A DNA stretch of 64,000 nt from Ferruginibacter sp. (GCA_013141115.1 JABFRP010000002.1:2530647-2594646); one strand, 5' to 3'; numbered from the stretch's first letter, positions 10,493 to 20,461 are shown. Made by a program: numbers and translations. Notes: generated from the letters alone by a model not told the origin.

Positions 10493-11270
10493 TTTCGGGC
10501 AAGGGTTTATCAGGGTTAGGAGTAATTGTTTCAGGGGTTGTTTTTTTAGGTTCGGGGTTAGGTGTTTGATGGTGGTTTCTTTCAAACACTTCTTCTTCAA
10601 TAAATTTCCAGCCACCACCCATGCTGCTCATTTCGCCACGGCCCTCTACATAATCATGGTAAAAAACCAGGTACACATGTATTACTGCAAATAAAATAAA
10701 GAACCACATGCTCCAGTGATGAATTTGTCTTGTTAAAATATCGCCGCCAAACATAGCAGGCACCCAGGCAAATAATTTAGGTAACCACCAGCTGCTCATA
10801 CCTGCATATAAACCAAAGCCGGTAAGGCATTGCACCAGGTAAGCTAAAAAAGTAAGAAAATAAATAAATCCTGCCATGGCATTGTGGCCAATGCTCATGT
10901 GCTCTTTTCCTTTAAGCATTAAAATATCCATGCGGAATACATACCACATCTCTTTAAAAAATTTTTTGGAGATAGGAATGAACTGCCGCCAGTTGGCATA
11001 CTTATTACCCACAAAGCCCCAGTAAATTCTAAATATAAAATTGAAGAAGAAAATATAAGCAGCTGCAAAATGAACATAGCGTACCCAGCCCATGGTAAAT
11101 TTATCTGTTGCTTCACGCTGGCTTTGTAAAGCTAATGGATCGGCAATATAAAAGCCGGTGGCTATCAGCGCTACAATTACTAAAGCATTTACCCAATGAT
11201 AAATTCTTACCGGCAGTTCCCAAACGTATACCCTGCGAAGCCTGTGAATATGCAACAATTTATTTGCCAT
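10476..11270 (-). CDS. hyaC: Ni/Fe-hydrogenase b-type cytochrome subunit
   Basis: RRVYVWELPVRIYHWVNALVIVALIATGFYI; HHWSMWFFILFAVIHVYLVFYHDYVEGRGEMSSMGGGWKFIEEEVFERN. Confidence 0.95.
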   Translation of the reverse strand: MANKLLHIHRLRRVYVWELPVRIYHWVNALVIVALIATGFYIADPLALQSQREATDKFTMGWVRYVHFAAAYIFFFNFIFRIYWGFVGNKYANWRQFIPISKKFFKEMWYVFRMDILMLKGKEHMSIGHNAMAGFIYFLTFLAYLVQCLTGFGLYAGMSSWWLPKLFAWVPAMFGGDILTRQIHHWSMWFFILFAVIHVYLVFYHDYVEGRGEMSSMGGGWKFIEEEVFERNHHQTPNPEPKKTTPETITPNPDKPLPENVTTK

Positions 11271-11288
11271 AACAAATAGTTTAAGCGG

Positions 11289-13013
11289 TTAATCTCCTAA
11301 GATGCTTATGCGGCTGATATGCTTTCCTTCTTCATCATAAATATGAACACTGCAGGCCATGCAGGGATCAAAGCTGTGTATCGTTCTTATAATTTCCAGC
11401 GGCTGTTTTTCATCTGCAACCGGTGTGCCTAATAAAGAAGATTCATAAGCAGATAGCTGGCCTTTATTATCTCTTGGCGATGCATTCCATGTGGTAGGCA
11501 CTACCAATTGATAATTAGCAATTTTTTCATCTTCAATATTTATCCAGTGTGCCAGTGCGCCACGTGGCGCTTCGGAATGGCCAACACCTTTGGCAATTTT
11601 TGGCCAGGTAGATGGATTGAATTTGCCCATCTCTGCCATACGGTTATCGCCATTTTTTATATTGGTAATTAGCTGATCAAAAAATTCTAGTCCCCATTGT
11701 GCCACCAATACGCTTTCTAATCCACGTGCAGCAGTTCTGCCTAATGTAGAAAATAAAGCCGTTACCGGAATGGCAAGGTCTGTTAAAGCTTTATCTACAA
11801 CTGCTTTAAAATCCTCTCTGCCTCTTGCATAACCCACTAACATACGTGCCAGCGGGCCTACTTCCATAGCATTGCCTTTCCAGCGTGGTGTTTTTAAATA
11901 ACTGTAATCTTTACTGGTATCTAAATGTTCAAACGGTGGTTTGGGGCCGGTATACTTTACTTTGCTTTCTCCTTTCCATGGGTGTAAACCTTTGTCTTTT
12001 CCTTCTTTATATTCGTACCACGAGTGCGAAACAAATTCCTGCACTTCTTCATCTTTACGCAGATCAACATCATACACTTTGCTGATATCTTTATTTAAAA
12101 TAGCACCTCCGGGAAATTTATACGAAGCCGTATCCCTGTAACCGTTAGTAGGCAGATCGCCATACGCCATATAATTGCCCAGCCCGCCGCCAATAGCGCC
12201 CCAGTCTTTATAAAAAGAGGCAATGGCCATCAGGTCGGGAATATACACCTGCTCTACAAATTCTTTTCCCTGTTGTAATAACTGGCCCACATACGCCAGC
12301 CTTTCTGCATTAATACCACTTACATCATCTATGCTAATGGCACAAGCCATACCACCCACTAAATAATTGGGGTGAGGATTTTTACCGCCAAAGATGGCGT
12401 GGATCTTTACAATTTCTTTTTGCCATTCTAATGCTTCAAGGTAATGTGCAAGGCCAATTAAGTTTACTTCTGCAGGAAGTTTATAGGCAGGGTGCCCCCA
12501 GTAACCATTGGCAAAAATGCCCAGCTGTCCGCTATCAACAAATTTTTTTATTCTTGTTTGAATATCGCTGAAATAGCCCGGCGAGCTTTTTGGCCACTTA
12601 GAAATACTTTGTGCCAGCTCCGATGTTTTTTTAGGATCGGCTTTTAATGCATTCACCACATCCACCCAATCCATAGCATGCAGGTGATAAAAATGTACCA
12701 CATGGTCGTGCAGGTATTGTGCACAAAACATAATGTTACGCACCATTTCTGCATTGGGCGGAATGGTAATATCCAATGCATCTTCCACTGCACGAACAGA
12801 AGTTAAGGAATGGATAGAAGTACATACACCACAAACCCTTCCTACAAATGCCCAGGCATCTTTAGGATCACGGCCTTTTAAAATTTCTTCCAGCAAACGC
12901 ACCATGGTGCCGCTGCTGTAGGCATCAGTTATTTTGCCGTTCTCAATATCCACTTCTACTCTTAAATGACCTTCAATTCTTGTAATGGGATCAACAACAA
13001 TTCTTGTAGACAT
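11289..13013 (-). CDS. hyaB: [NiFe] hydrogenase large subunit (group 1)
   Basis: RIEGHLRVEVDIENG, GRVCGVCTSIHSLTSVRAVEDAL and C-terminal SFDPCMACSVH + 17-residue cleavable tail. Confidence 0.97.
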   Translation of the reverse strand: MSTRIVVDPITRIEGHLRVEVDIENGKITDAYSSGTMVRLLEEILKGRDPKDAWAFVGRVCGVCTSIHSLTSVRAVEDALDITIPPNAEMVRNIMFCAQYLHDHVVHFYHLHAMDWVDVVNALKADPKKTSELAQSISKWPKSSPGYFSDIQTRIKKFVDSGQLGIFANGYWGHPAYKLPAEVNLIGLAHYLEALEWQKEIVKIHAIFGGKNPHPNYLVGGMACAISIDDVSGINAERLAYVGQLLQQGKEFVEQVYIPDLMAIASFYKDWGAIGGGLGNYMAYGDLPTNGYRDTASYKFPGGAILNKDISKVYDVDLRKDEEVQEFVSHSWYEYKEGKDKGLHPWKGESKVKYTGPKPPFEHLDTSKDYSYLKTPRWKGNAMEVGPLARMLVGYARGREDFKAVVDKALTDLAIPVTALFSTLGRTAARGLESVLVAQWGLEFFDQLITNIKNGDNRMAEMGKFNPSTWPKIAKGVGHSEAPRGALAHWINIEDEKIANYQLVVPTTWNASPRDNKGQLSAYESSLLGTPVADEKQPLEIIRTIHSFDPCMACSVHIYDEEGKHISRISILGD

Positions 13014-13060
13014 ATAATTAGTTTTGCTTTTTATTTATGAGCTGTTAAAAATTTTAATGC

Positions 13061-13094
13061 TCCAGAACCCCCTTCAGGGGGCAGGGGGTTTAAG
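13061..13094. repeat. Dispersed GC-rich imperfect palindrome (copy 1)
   Basis: ctccagaacccccttcagggggcagggggtttaag; reverse-complement relative at 61974-62007. Confidence 0.55.
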
Positions 13095-14223
13095 ATTCCA
13101 GTTCTTTTTCGCTTTGTTTGCCTTCTTTTTCAAGATTAAAAATGAGCTTGTGTTTGCGAACGTTAGTAGCAATAGCATGTGCAGCAATAGCAACACCGGT
13201 ACCAATTAAAGCAGCTTTACCCAAAGTGTCGGCATTGGCTTCTATACCAAAGCCTGCAAAGGCAGATGCCCTGTCGTACAAGCGGCCATTATCCCAGTAA
13301 TTTTCTTCGCTGCAACCAATGCAGGGATGGCCCGATTGTATGGGGTAGCTGGTACCGTTATTCCATTTCATTACACCACAGGCATTATAAGTTGACGGGC
13401 CTTTACACCCAACTTTGTATAAGCAATAACCTTTCTTCGCACTTTCATCATCAAATGTTTCTACAAACAAACCGGCATCGTAATAAGGCCTGCGGTAGCA
13501 ACTATCATGTACACGTTTGCTGTAAAATGCTTTTGGTCTTCCCAGCCTGTCAAGCTCAGGAATTTTTCCAAAGGTTACCAAATGCACAATTACACCCGCC
13601 ATCACTTCTCCAATTGGAGGGCAGCCAGGTACTTTAATTAATGGCACACTTGTTTTTAATAATTTATGAATGGGAGTAGCATTAGTAGGATTAGGTTTTG
13701 CCGATTGTACACAACCATTGCTGGCACAACTGCCCCATGCAATTATTGCTTTGGCACCGGCAGCAGCTTCTTCTAAAATTTGCATCGATGTTTTGCCGCC
13801 AATCATACAATACACGCCATCAGCACCAGTGGGTACGCTGCCTTCCACACAAAGAATATATTCTCCTTTGTATTTTTCCATGGTGTTTTTTAAAGAAGCT
13901 TCGGCCTGAAAGCCAGATGCTGCCATTAATGTTTCTGTATAATCCAATGATATTTTATCTAATAAAATATCCGCTACAATAGGGTGAGATGACCGGATAA
14001 AACTTTCGCTGCAACAAGTACATTCCTGAAAGTGCAACCATATAACAGGAATACGAGGCTTGGTTTCCATCGCTTTTACTACCTGGCCAATGGCTGATTT
14101 ATCTAAGCCCATAAAAGCGGCCATCATGGTAACAAAGCCGATAAAATCGCGGCGTGAATAACCTTTTCTTTCTACCTCCTGGTAATAAGTAGGTTGGGTG
14201 GTTGGAGCAGAATCGTTAGTCAT
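13090..14223 (-). CDS. hyaA: [NiFe] hydrogenase small subunit, O2-tolerant (group 1d-like), Tat-exported
   Basis: Tat motif SRRDFIGF; ECTCCSESFIRSSHP and GSCASNGCVQSAKPNPTNATPIHK carry the two extra cysteines of [4Fe-3S] proximal-cluster enzymes; C-terminal TM helix. Confidence 0.95.
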   Translation of the reverse strand: MTNDSAPTTQPTYYQEVERKGYSRRDFIGFVTMMAAFMGLDKSAIGQVVKAMETKPRIPVIWLHFQECTCCSESFIRSSHPIVADILLDKISLDYTETLMAASGFQAEASLKNTMEKYKGEYILCVEGSVPTGADGVYCMIGGKTSMQILEEAAAGAKAIIAWGSCASNGCVQSAKPNPTNATPIHKLLKTSVPLIKVPGCPPIGEVMAGVIVHLVTFGKIPELDRLGRPKAFYSKRVHDSCYRRPYYDAGLFVETFDDESAKKGYCLYKVGCKGPSTYNACGVMKWNNGTSYPIQSGHPCIGCSEENYWDNGRLYDRASAFAGFGIEANADTLGKAALIGTGVAIAAHAIATNVRKHKLIFNLEKEGKQSEKELES

Positions 14224-14315
14224 GCAAATCGTTTTAAAAGTGTGGAGTATGTAAAGAGCAGGGTAAATCTATTTTTCAAATCTGTTAAATTTTATGACTT
14301 TGTTCAGCACAATTA

Positions 14316-14329
14316 ATGACGTTAGTCAT
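14316..14329. promoter_or_regulatory. Candidate Crp/Fnr-type palindrome ATGAC-gtta-GTCAT in the hya/hyp divergent promoter
   Basis: Perfect inverted repeat between divergent hyaA and 14383. Confidence 0.5.
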
Positions 14330-14382
14330 AAATGCCGCTTCTGCTTAGTATTATTTTTAATGGATTATTTAAAATTTTTTGT

Positions 14383-14586
14383 ATGAAAAGAAATATCATT
14401 TCCCTGATTGTTTTTGTTTTGTGCATGCCTTTCATCAGCCTTGCACATCCCGGCCATGGCGAAACAGATGGTTTTACCATTACCCATTATTTTACTGAAC
14501 CGGTACATATTGTTGTTGCTTTAGTAGCATTAATTGCAGTGGTTGCCGGCGTTCGCTATTTCCGCAGTAATAAACAACAAAGTTAA
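14383..14586 (+). CDS. Small membrane protein of the hydrogenase locus, function unknown
   Basis: MKRNIISLIVFVLCMPFISLAHPGHGETDGFTITHYFTEPVHIVVALVALIAVVAGVRYFRSNKQQS; signal peptide plus one TM segment; first gene of the hyp operon. Confidence 0.65.
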   Translation: MKRNIISLIVFVLCMPFISLAHPGHGETDGFTITHYFTEPVHIVVALVALIAVVAGVRYFRSNKQQS

Positions 14587-14596
14587 AATCAGTGGT

Positions 14597-14944
14597 ATGC
14601 ACGAACTTTCTATTGTAATGAGCATAATTGATATTGCTCAGCAACAAGCTGCAAAAGCCAGTGCTACAATTGTTGAAGAAATTGAAATGGATATTGGTTG
14701 CTTAAGTACTGTAGAAATGAATGCATTTGAATTTGCCTGGCAGCAGGCAGTAAAGCAAACAGTACTTGAAAATACAGTTACAAGAATTAATCGTATAGCA
14801 GGAAAAGGAAAATGCTTAGACTGCGAAAACATATTTTCTTTGGAAAATTTATACGATGCCTGCCCCGATTGCAAAGGTTATTTAGTAGATGTTATTGAAG
14901 GCAAAGAATTGCGGGTAAAATCGCTTGTAGTAACCCGAAAATAA
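14597..14944 (+). CDS. hypA: Hydrogenase nickel incorporation protein HypA
   Basis: MHELSIVMSIIDIAQQQA; zinc site KCLDCENIF..CPDCKGY. Confidence 0.95.
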   Translation: MHELSIVMSIIDIAQQQAAKASATIVEEIEMDIGCLSTVEMNAFEFAWQQAVKQTVLENTVTRINRIAGKGKCLDCENIFSLENLYDACPDCKGYLVDVIEGKELRVKSLVVTRK

Positions 14945-14970
14945 ATTATTGAACAATAAATTTAAAAATT

Positions 14971-15732
14971 ATGTGCGCCACCTGCGGATGTGATGCTGAT
15001 GGAAATGTAACCATGCATGAACCCGGTCATCAACACCAACCTACTCACGAGCATACTTACGAACTGCATAAAAAAGTAGTACATGTAGAAAAAGATATTC
15101 TGCAGGAGAATGATCTGCTGGCCCAAAGAAACCGGGGCTACTTTGATGCTAAAAATATTCTGGCATTAAACTTAGTCAGCTCTCCCGGCTCGGGCAAAAC
15201 CTCTTTGTTAGAAAGAACATTAACCGATTTAAAAGGCCAGTTGGAATTTGCTGTGATAGAAGGCGATCAGCAAACTACCAATGATGCAGATCGCATTCAC
15301 GCCACCGGAACAAAAGTAGTGCAGATAAATACCGGTAAAGGTTGCCACTTAGATGCACACATGGTATTGCATGCTGTGCAGGGCATGAAGCCAAAAGCAG
15401 ATAGTGTGTTGTTTATAGAAAATGTAGGCAATTTGGTTTGCCCTGCTATGTTCGACCTGGGGGAAAAGGAAAGAGTGGTAATTATAAGTGTTACCGAAGG
15501 TGATGATAAACCATTGAAGTATCCCGACATGTTTCATTCATCTACACTTTGCATCATTAATAAAACCGACTTGTTGCCTTACGTTCCTTTTGATATGGAA
15601 AAAGTAAAAGCAAATGCCAAAAAGATAAATCATCGCTTAGAAATTATAGAGCTGAGTTGTACCAGCGGCCAGGGATTACAGCAATGGTACGATTGGCTTA
15701 AAGAAAAAGTATTGGCAGCAGAACCAGCTTGA
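14971..15732 (+). CDS. hypB: Hydrogenase nickel incorporation GTPase HypB
   Basis: MCATCGC N-terminus, His-rich stretch, LNLVSSPGSGKTSLLERTL P-loop, GKGCHLDAHMV. Confidence 0.97.
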   Translation: MCATCGCDADGNVTMHEPGHQHQPTHEHTYELHKKVVHVEKDILQENDLLAQRNRGYFDAKNILALNLVSSPGSGKTSLLERTLTDLKGQLEFAVIEGDQQTTNDADRIHATGTKVVQINTGKGCHLDAHMVLHAVQGMKPKADSVLFIENVGNLVCPAMFDLGEKERVVIISVTEGDDKPLKYPDMFHSSTLCIINKTDLLPYVPFDMEKVKANAKKINHRLEIIELSCTSGQGLQQWYDWLKEKVLAAEPA

Positions 15733-15795
15733 AAAAAATAGCAACATCCGTCTTTAGCTGAAAATAATAATAACTTATCAATTAAAATAAATGAT

Positions 15796-16062
15796 ATGTG
15801 CTTAGCAATTCCCGGTAAAATATTATCTGTCAGCAACCAATTGGATGAAACATTTCGTTTTGGTAAAGTGTCGTTTGGCGGCATAGTTAAAGAAGTAAAT
15901 TTATGTATGGTACCCGAGGCAGAAATTGGCAACTATGTGCTGGTACATGTAGGTGTTGCCATAAGTGTGGTGGATGAAGAAGAAGCTAATAAAGTATTCA
16001 GTTACCTGAAAGAAATGGGAGAAGTGGAAGAGTTGAAAGAAAAACAATTCAGTACACTGTAA
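15796..16062 (+). CDS. hypC: HypC/HybG/HupF family hydrogenase chaperone
   Basis: [13 protein letters not shown]-terminus; [18 protein letters not shown]. Confidence 0.95.
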   Translation: MCLAIPGKILSVSNQLDETFRFGKVSFGGIVKEVNLCMVPEAEIGNYVLVHVGVAISVVDEEEANKVFSYLKEMGEVEELKEKQFSTL

Positions 16063-16109
16063 AGTATTTTTATTTCAACTGGTGTCTTCTAGTAATAAAA
16101 AATAATGCC

Positions 16110-17213
16110 ATGAAATATTTATCAGAATACCGTGATCCCGAATTAGCGGAAGAATTTATTAAAGAAATTCACCGCATTACCACTAAACCGTGGACGCTGA
16201 TGGAAATTTGCGGCGGGCAAACACATAGCCTGGTAAAGAATGGTATTTTAGAAATGCTGCCCGATAAAATTACCATGGTGCATGGCCCCGGTTGCCCTGT
16301 TTGTGTAACCAGTGTTAGCGTAATTGATGAAGCTGTTTATTTAGCACAGCAACCCAATATTATTTTATGTTCCTTTGGCGATATGCTTCGTGTGCCGGGC
16401 AGCAATAAAAATTTATTGGAAATAAAAGCAGCAGGCGGCGATGTACGGATCTTATATTCTCCATTAGAAGCCTTAACTATAGCAAAAGAAAACCCGGATA
16501 AAGAAATAGTATTTTTTGCAGTAGGGTTTGAAACCACTGCACCTGCCAATGCATTAAGTGTGGTGCAGGCCAGTAAAATGGGGATTACCAATTACAGTAT
16601 TTTAGCATCGCATGTGTTGGTGCCGCCAGCCATGGAAGCTATTATAAGTGATACAGAAAATAAGATAGATGCATTTTTGGCTGCAGGCCATGTGTGTACT
16701 ATTATGGGTATGGAAGAATATTATCCCGTAGCCGAAAAATATAAAACCCCATTGGTAGTTACCGGTTTTGAACCGGTGGATCTGTTGCAGGGTATTTTAA
16801 TGGCGGTGCATCAACTGGAAAAAGGCGAATACAAAGTAGAAAATCAATATGCCAGGTATGTGCATCGTGAAGGCAACAAAATGGCACAGGAAACCATACA
16901 CCAGGTGTTTACAGTAAGCGATAGAATATGGCGGGGCATTGGTTTAATTCCGCAAAGCGGTTACGAAGTAAATGAAGCGTACAAAAATTATAATGCAAGA
17001 TTAAAATTTAAACTCGATCTGCCTGTTGCCGAAGAAAATGCGGCATGTATCAGCGGCGATATTATGAAGGGCTTAAAAAAACCAAGGCAATGCCCCAACT
17101 TCGGTAACATATGTAAGCCCGAGCATCCATTGGGTGCGCCCATGGTAAGTAGCGAAGGCGCTTGCGCTGCATACTATCACTATGCGCCTGTTAAAGAGTT
17201 AGTGCCGCTTTAA
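16110..17213 (+). CDS. hypD: Hydrogenase formation protein HypD
   Basis: [65 protein letters not shown]. Confidence 0.97.
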   Translation: MKYLSEYRDPELAEEFIKEIHRITTKPWTLMEICGGQTHSLVKNGILEMLPDKITMVHGPGCPVCVTSVSVIDEAVYLAQQPNIILCSFGDMLRVPGSNKNLLEIKAAGGDVRILYSPLEALTIAKENPDKEIVFFAVGFETTAPANALSVVQASKMGITNYSILASHVLVPPAMEAIISDTENKIDAFLAAGHVCTIMGMEEYYPVAEKYKTPLVVTGFEPVDLLQGILMAVHQLEKGEYKVENQYARYVHREGNKMAQETIHQVFTVSDRIWRGIGLIPQSGYEVNEAYKNYNARLKFKLDLPVAEENAACISGDIMKGLKKPRQCPNFGNICKPEHPLGAPMVSSEGACAAYYHYAPVKELVPL

Positions 17214-17288
17214 TTAAAATACACAACAGAAGGAACATGCTACTAAACCATAAAAAATTATTCTTTATCCATTAATCAATTATCCATT

Positions 17289-18326
17289 ATGCAGCTTTCC
17301 TGTCCCATGCCCAAATTCGATTTTGATGTGATCACGCTGGGCCATGGCAGCGGTGGATTATTAACGCATCGCTTATTACAAACTGGTGTGTTTGATGTTT
17401 TTAAAAATGATTTACTGGATCAGCAGCATGATGGTGCAAGTTTTGAATTGCATGGGCAAGTGGCATTTAGTACTGATAGTTATGTTATCTCTCCCATCTT
17501 TTTTCCCGGCGGCAATATTGGCGACCTTGCAGTAAATGGCACAGTGAATGATTTGGCCATGTGTGGTGCCGAAGCAAAATATTTATCGCTGGCATTTATT
17601 ATAGAAGAAGGGTTTACCATGGAAGAATTTTGGAAAGTACTGGTTAGTATTAAAGAAGCTGCCAATAAAGCCAATATTAAAATTGTAACCGGCGATACCA
17701 AAGTAGTGGAAAAAGGTAAAGGCGATAAAATATTTATCAATACTTCGGGCATTGGCATCATTCATCCCAAAGCAAAAATTCACCACAACAATATTGAAGC
17801 CGGTGATAGTATAATTGTAAGTGGTAATATTGCCACACATGGCATTGCCATCATGAGCTTGCGCAAAGGGCTGGAGTTTGAAACCAGTATCGAAAGTGAT
17901 ACCACTAACCTCAATCATACCATTATCGATCTTATTGAAAAATTTGGCAACAACATAAAATTTCTTCGTGATCCCACACGGGGCGGTGTAGCCTCTGTAC
18001 TTAACGAAATTGCCGAACTTACCCAACTCGGTTTTGCTATCGATCAAAAATTAATTCCTGTTGATGAGCAGGTGGATGGCGCCTGCGAAATGCTAGGCCT
18101 CGATCCTTTGTATGTGGCTAACGAAGGTTTGTTTATGGCCGTGGTAAAAAATGATATTGCTAATGATTTTTTATCTGCATTACAACAACAGCCCTGCGGC
18201 ACTAATGCAGCCATCATTGGTACCGTTACCAGCGATCATCCCGGAAAAGTAATTTTAAAAAGCCGTATTGGCGGCAAGCGGGTGGTTAATTATTTAACAG
18301 GTGAGCAGCTGCCGAGGATTTGCTGA
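17289..18326 (+). CDS. hypE: Hydrogenase expression/formation protein HypE
   Basis: TLGHGSGGLLTHRLL, FSTDSYVISPIFFPGGNIGDLAVNGTVNDLAMCGA, C-terminal LPRIC. Confidence 0.97.
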   Translation: MQLSCPMPKFDFDVITLGHGSGGLLTHRLLQTGVFDVFKNDLLDQQHDGASFELHGQVAFSTDSYVISPIFFPGGNIGDLAVNGTVNDLAMCGAEAKYLSLAFIIEEGFTMEEFWKVLVSIKEAANKANIKIVTGDTKVVEKGKGDKIFINTSGIGIIHPKAKIHHNNIEAGDSIIVSGNIATHGIAIMSLRKGLEFETSIESDTTNLNHTIIDLIEKFGNNIKFLRDPTRGGVASVLNEIAELTQLGFAIDQKLIPVDEQVDGACEMLGLDPLYVANEGLFMAVVKNDIANDFLSALQQQPCGTNAAIIGTVTSDHPGKVILKSRIGGKRVVNYLTGEQLPRIC

Positions 18327-18535
18327 AATGTTTTTTATTTTTTGTGAGCCAAGCTTTAGATTTTCTATTAAACTTCATTGGCGTCGTCCCGATACATTGG
18401 GATACTGTATATCATTAGTGAACTTTTATTGTAGCGGAGAATATGGTTGTACAAAATAATGGTAACAACGGTTTTTGGATGACAAGTTCTGTATATTTAT
18501 ATAATAGAGGTAGTATTTAACACACATCATTTACT

Positions 18536-19171
18536 ATGAAAGCAGTTTTAATAGCAACTATTTTTATTTTCATTTCCTGTATTTTATTTTCACAAGTTTT
18601 GGAGACAAACCCTGAGAATATAATTATTGAATACAAGGACGGTAAAAAGACGATCAGGAATAAGTACGACTTCAAGAAAAATAGTCCTGATTCATTTCAT
18701 TATTATTACCGGTCTGATTTTGAAAGAGAATTTACTATAAAGAATGACTCCGGGTATATCTGTACAAATATCATAGGAAAATGGAAATTTGCTGATGCAA
18801 TCAGAACTAATAATGAAAAGGAAAAATATTCTGAACCCAGGTATTACAATTTTAATGTTGACCGCTCCTTTGTTTCAATCATCTCTAAAGATACTATATA
18901 TGGTAAGTGGAGCTATTCAAACGATTTAAAAGGAACAATACGGGTTGATTATCAAAAGCCCAAACCAACGGGCATTCCTACGGAAGTAAAAAAGTATATG
19001 AATCCAGAAATTTTAAAGCAACTTGAAAATATTATGAGCGAAACTTTCACTTTAAATGATATTGCCAATGAAACATTGACCTTTTTTACAATTAACCCAA
19101 CTGAAAGAAAGAATTTCAATGACGAGTTGCATTTGCGAATTATTAAGATTATATACAACAAAATCCAATAA
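18536..19171 (+). CDS. Hypothetical secreted protein
   Basis: Signal peptide MKAVLIATIFIFISCILFSQVLE; no family recognised. Confidence 0.6.
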   Translation: MKAVLIATIFIFISCILFSQVLETNPENIIIEYKDGKKTIRNKYDFKKNSPDSFHYYYRSDFEREFTIKNDSGYICTNIIGKWKFADAIRTNNEKEKYSEPRYYNFNVDRSFVSIISKDTIYGKWSYSNDLKGTIRVDYQKPKPTGIPTEVKKYMNPEILKQLENIMSETFTLNDIANETLTFFTINPTERKNFNDELHLRIIKIIYNKIQ

Positions 19172-19224
19172 AAATTATTTACCGGTAACCGAATATTTAT
19201 TGATACCAAAGAGGCTCTTCGCCC

Positions 19225-19246
19225 CGGTTTGTGTCTTCACAAACCG
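19225..19246. repeat. Perfect inverted repeat CGGTTTGTG-tctt-CACAAACCG
   Basis: 9-bp arms, 4-nt loop, no T-run. Confidence 0.5.
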
Positions 19247-19398
19247 TTCTCTAAAGCCTTCGCTATAATCTTACTTAGTTGTTTATATTATTATACTACA
19301 AGCAAGTTCATTCTGCCAGTTGAAAAGTTGTTTTATCCCAAACCACCATTCATAAACTCATAAAAAAAAGGTACACTTGCATACCAATAAGTTTGTTT

Positions 19399-20016
19399 AT
19401 GAAAAGCATTAAAGAATACCTGCATTATTTACCACAAGAGTTTATTACCGAGCTGGAAGCATTTGGCATTGTAAAAAGCATTGCGGCCAATACCGAAATT
19501 TTAAGAGAAGGGCAATATGTAAAGTTAATACCGCTTGTATTGCAGGGCAGTATAAAAGTATTTACCCGCCACGAAGAAAAGGAATTGCTGCTGTACTATA
19601 TTGAGAATGGAGAAAGTTGTATCATGTCTTTTACGGCAGGATTAAAAAATAACCCCAGTAAAGTATTTGCCATTACCGAAGAAGATACCTTGCTGGTTTT
19701 ATTACCGGCAGACAAAATGAACCATTGGGTAAAAACATTTCCATCAGTGAACGACCTGTTTTATAATTTATACGATCAGCGCTATGCCTCGTTGTTAGAT
19801 ACCATCAATCACCTGCTGTATAACCGGCTGGATCAGCGCCTGTACAAATACCTGGAAGAACAAAGCCGGCAAAAAGGAAGTAGAATACTCGACATCCGCC
19901 ACAAACAAATTGCTGCCGAACTGGGCACTGTAAGGGAAGTAATAAGCCGTGTAATGAAAAAGCTGGAACAGGAAGGGAAAGTAAAGCAATTGCCCAACGC
20001 CATAGAAATTTTATAG
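19399..20016 (+). CDS. Crp/Fnr family transcriptional regulator
   Basis: cNMP-binding-like domain (EILREGQYVKLIPLVLQGSIKVFTRHEEKELLLYYIENGESCIMSF) and HTH (IAAELGTVREVISRVMKKLEQEGKV) with Fnr-like E..SR recognition residues. Confidence 0.92.
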   Translation: MKSIKEYLHYLPQEFITELEAFGIVKSIAANTEILREGQYVKLIPLVLQGSIKVFTRHEEKELLLYYIENGESCIMSFTAGLKNNPSKVFAITEEDTLLVLLPADKMNHWVKTFPSVNDLFYNLYDQRYASLLDTINHLLYNRLDQRLYKYLEEQSRQKGSRILDIRHKQIAAELGTVREVISRVMKKLEQEGKVKQLPNAIEIL

Positions 20017-20020
20017 GCTG

Positions 20021-20034
20021 GTAACTCAAGTCAC
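20021..20034. promoter_or_regulatory. Candidate Crp/Fnr-type palindrome GTAAC-tcaa-GTCAC
   Basis: 5 bp after the crp/fnr stop codon, upstream of 20090 and 20195. Confidence 0.45.
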
Positions 20035-20089
20035 CGGAATGCCCGGCAGGCGGGAGTAATTTTACATTATAACAATTAACCACATTGCC

Positions 20090-20185
20090 ATGCAACAAAA
20101 GCTACTGAAATTATTATTAGTGTGTTTGCTTTGTGTGGGTTTGGTTACCCTAATTGTATATACTATTAAATTATTCAACAACTAA
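20090..20185 (+). CDS. 31-aa single-TM miniprotein (putative)
   Basis: ATG..TAA reads MQQKLLKLLLVCLLCVGLVTLIVYTIKLFNN; absent from the supplied ORF track (below length cut-off). Confidence 0.4.
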   Translation: MQQKLLKLLLVCLLCVGLVTLIVYTIKLFNN

Positions 20186-20194
20186 AAACATTTT

Positions 20195-20404
20195 ATGAAA
20201 AAGAACATGGGCTCTGCCGACAAAATCATTCGCATCGTTTTAGCCGCAATTATGGCAGTACTGTATTTTACCAATGTTGTTACCGGTACATTTGGTATAG
20301 TATTACTGGTATTGGCTGCTGTATTTGTATTAACCAGTTTAATAAGTTTTTGTCCGTTATATGCTATTGTGGGGTTAAACACCTGCCCGGTTAAAAAAAG
20401 TTAA
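20195..20404 (+). CDS. DUF2892 / YgaP-like transmembrane protein
   Basis: MKKNMGSADKIIRIVLAAIMAVLYFTNVVTGTFGIVLLVLAAVFVLTSLISFCPLYAIVGLNTCP. Confidence 0.85.
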   Translation: MKKNMGSADKIIRIVLAAIMAVLYFTNVVTGTFGIVLLVLAAVFVLTSLISFCPLYAIVGLNTCPVKKS

Positions 20405-20426
20405 TACTGCCCTGTATAAAAATTTA

Positions 20427-20461
20427 ATGCAGCCTCCAAATTGTTGGAGGTTGCATTTTTT
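20427..20461. terminator. Hairpin terminator
   Basis: ATGCAgCCTCCAA-attg-TTGGAGGtTGCAT then T-run. Confidence 0.8.

Noticed and set aside
13266-13637. 123-aa plus-strand ORF opposite hyaA, and other long antisense ORFs (e.g. 3775..4158, 17583..18047, 46545..46997, 51784..52260)
   Set aside because: All antisense to strongly supported genes; composition follows the opposite-strand codons; no independent evidence.
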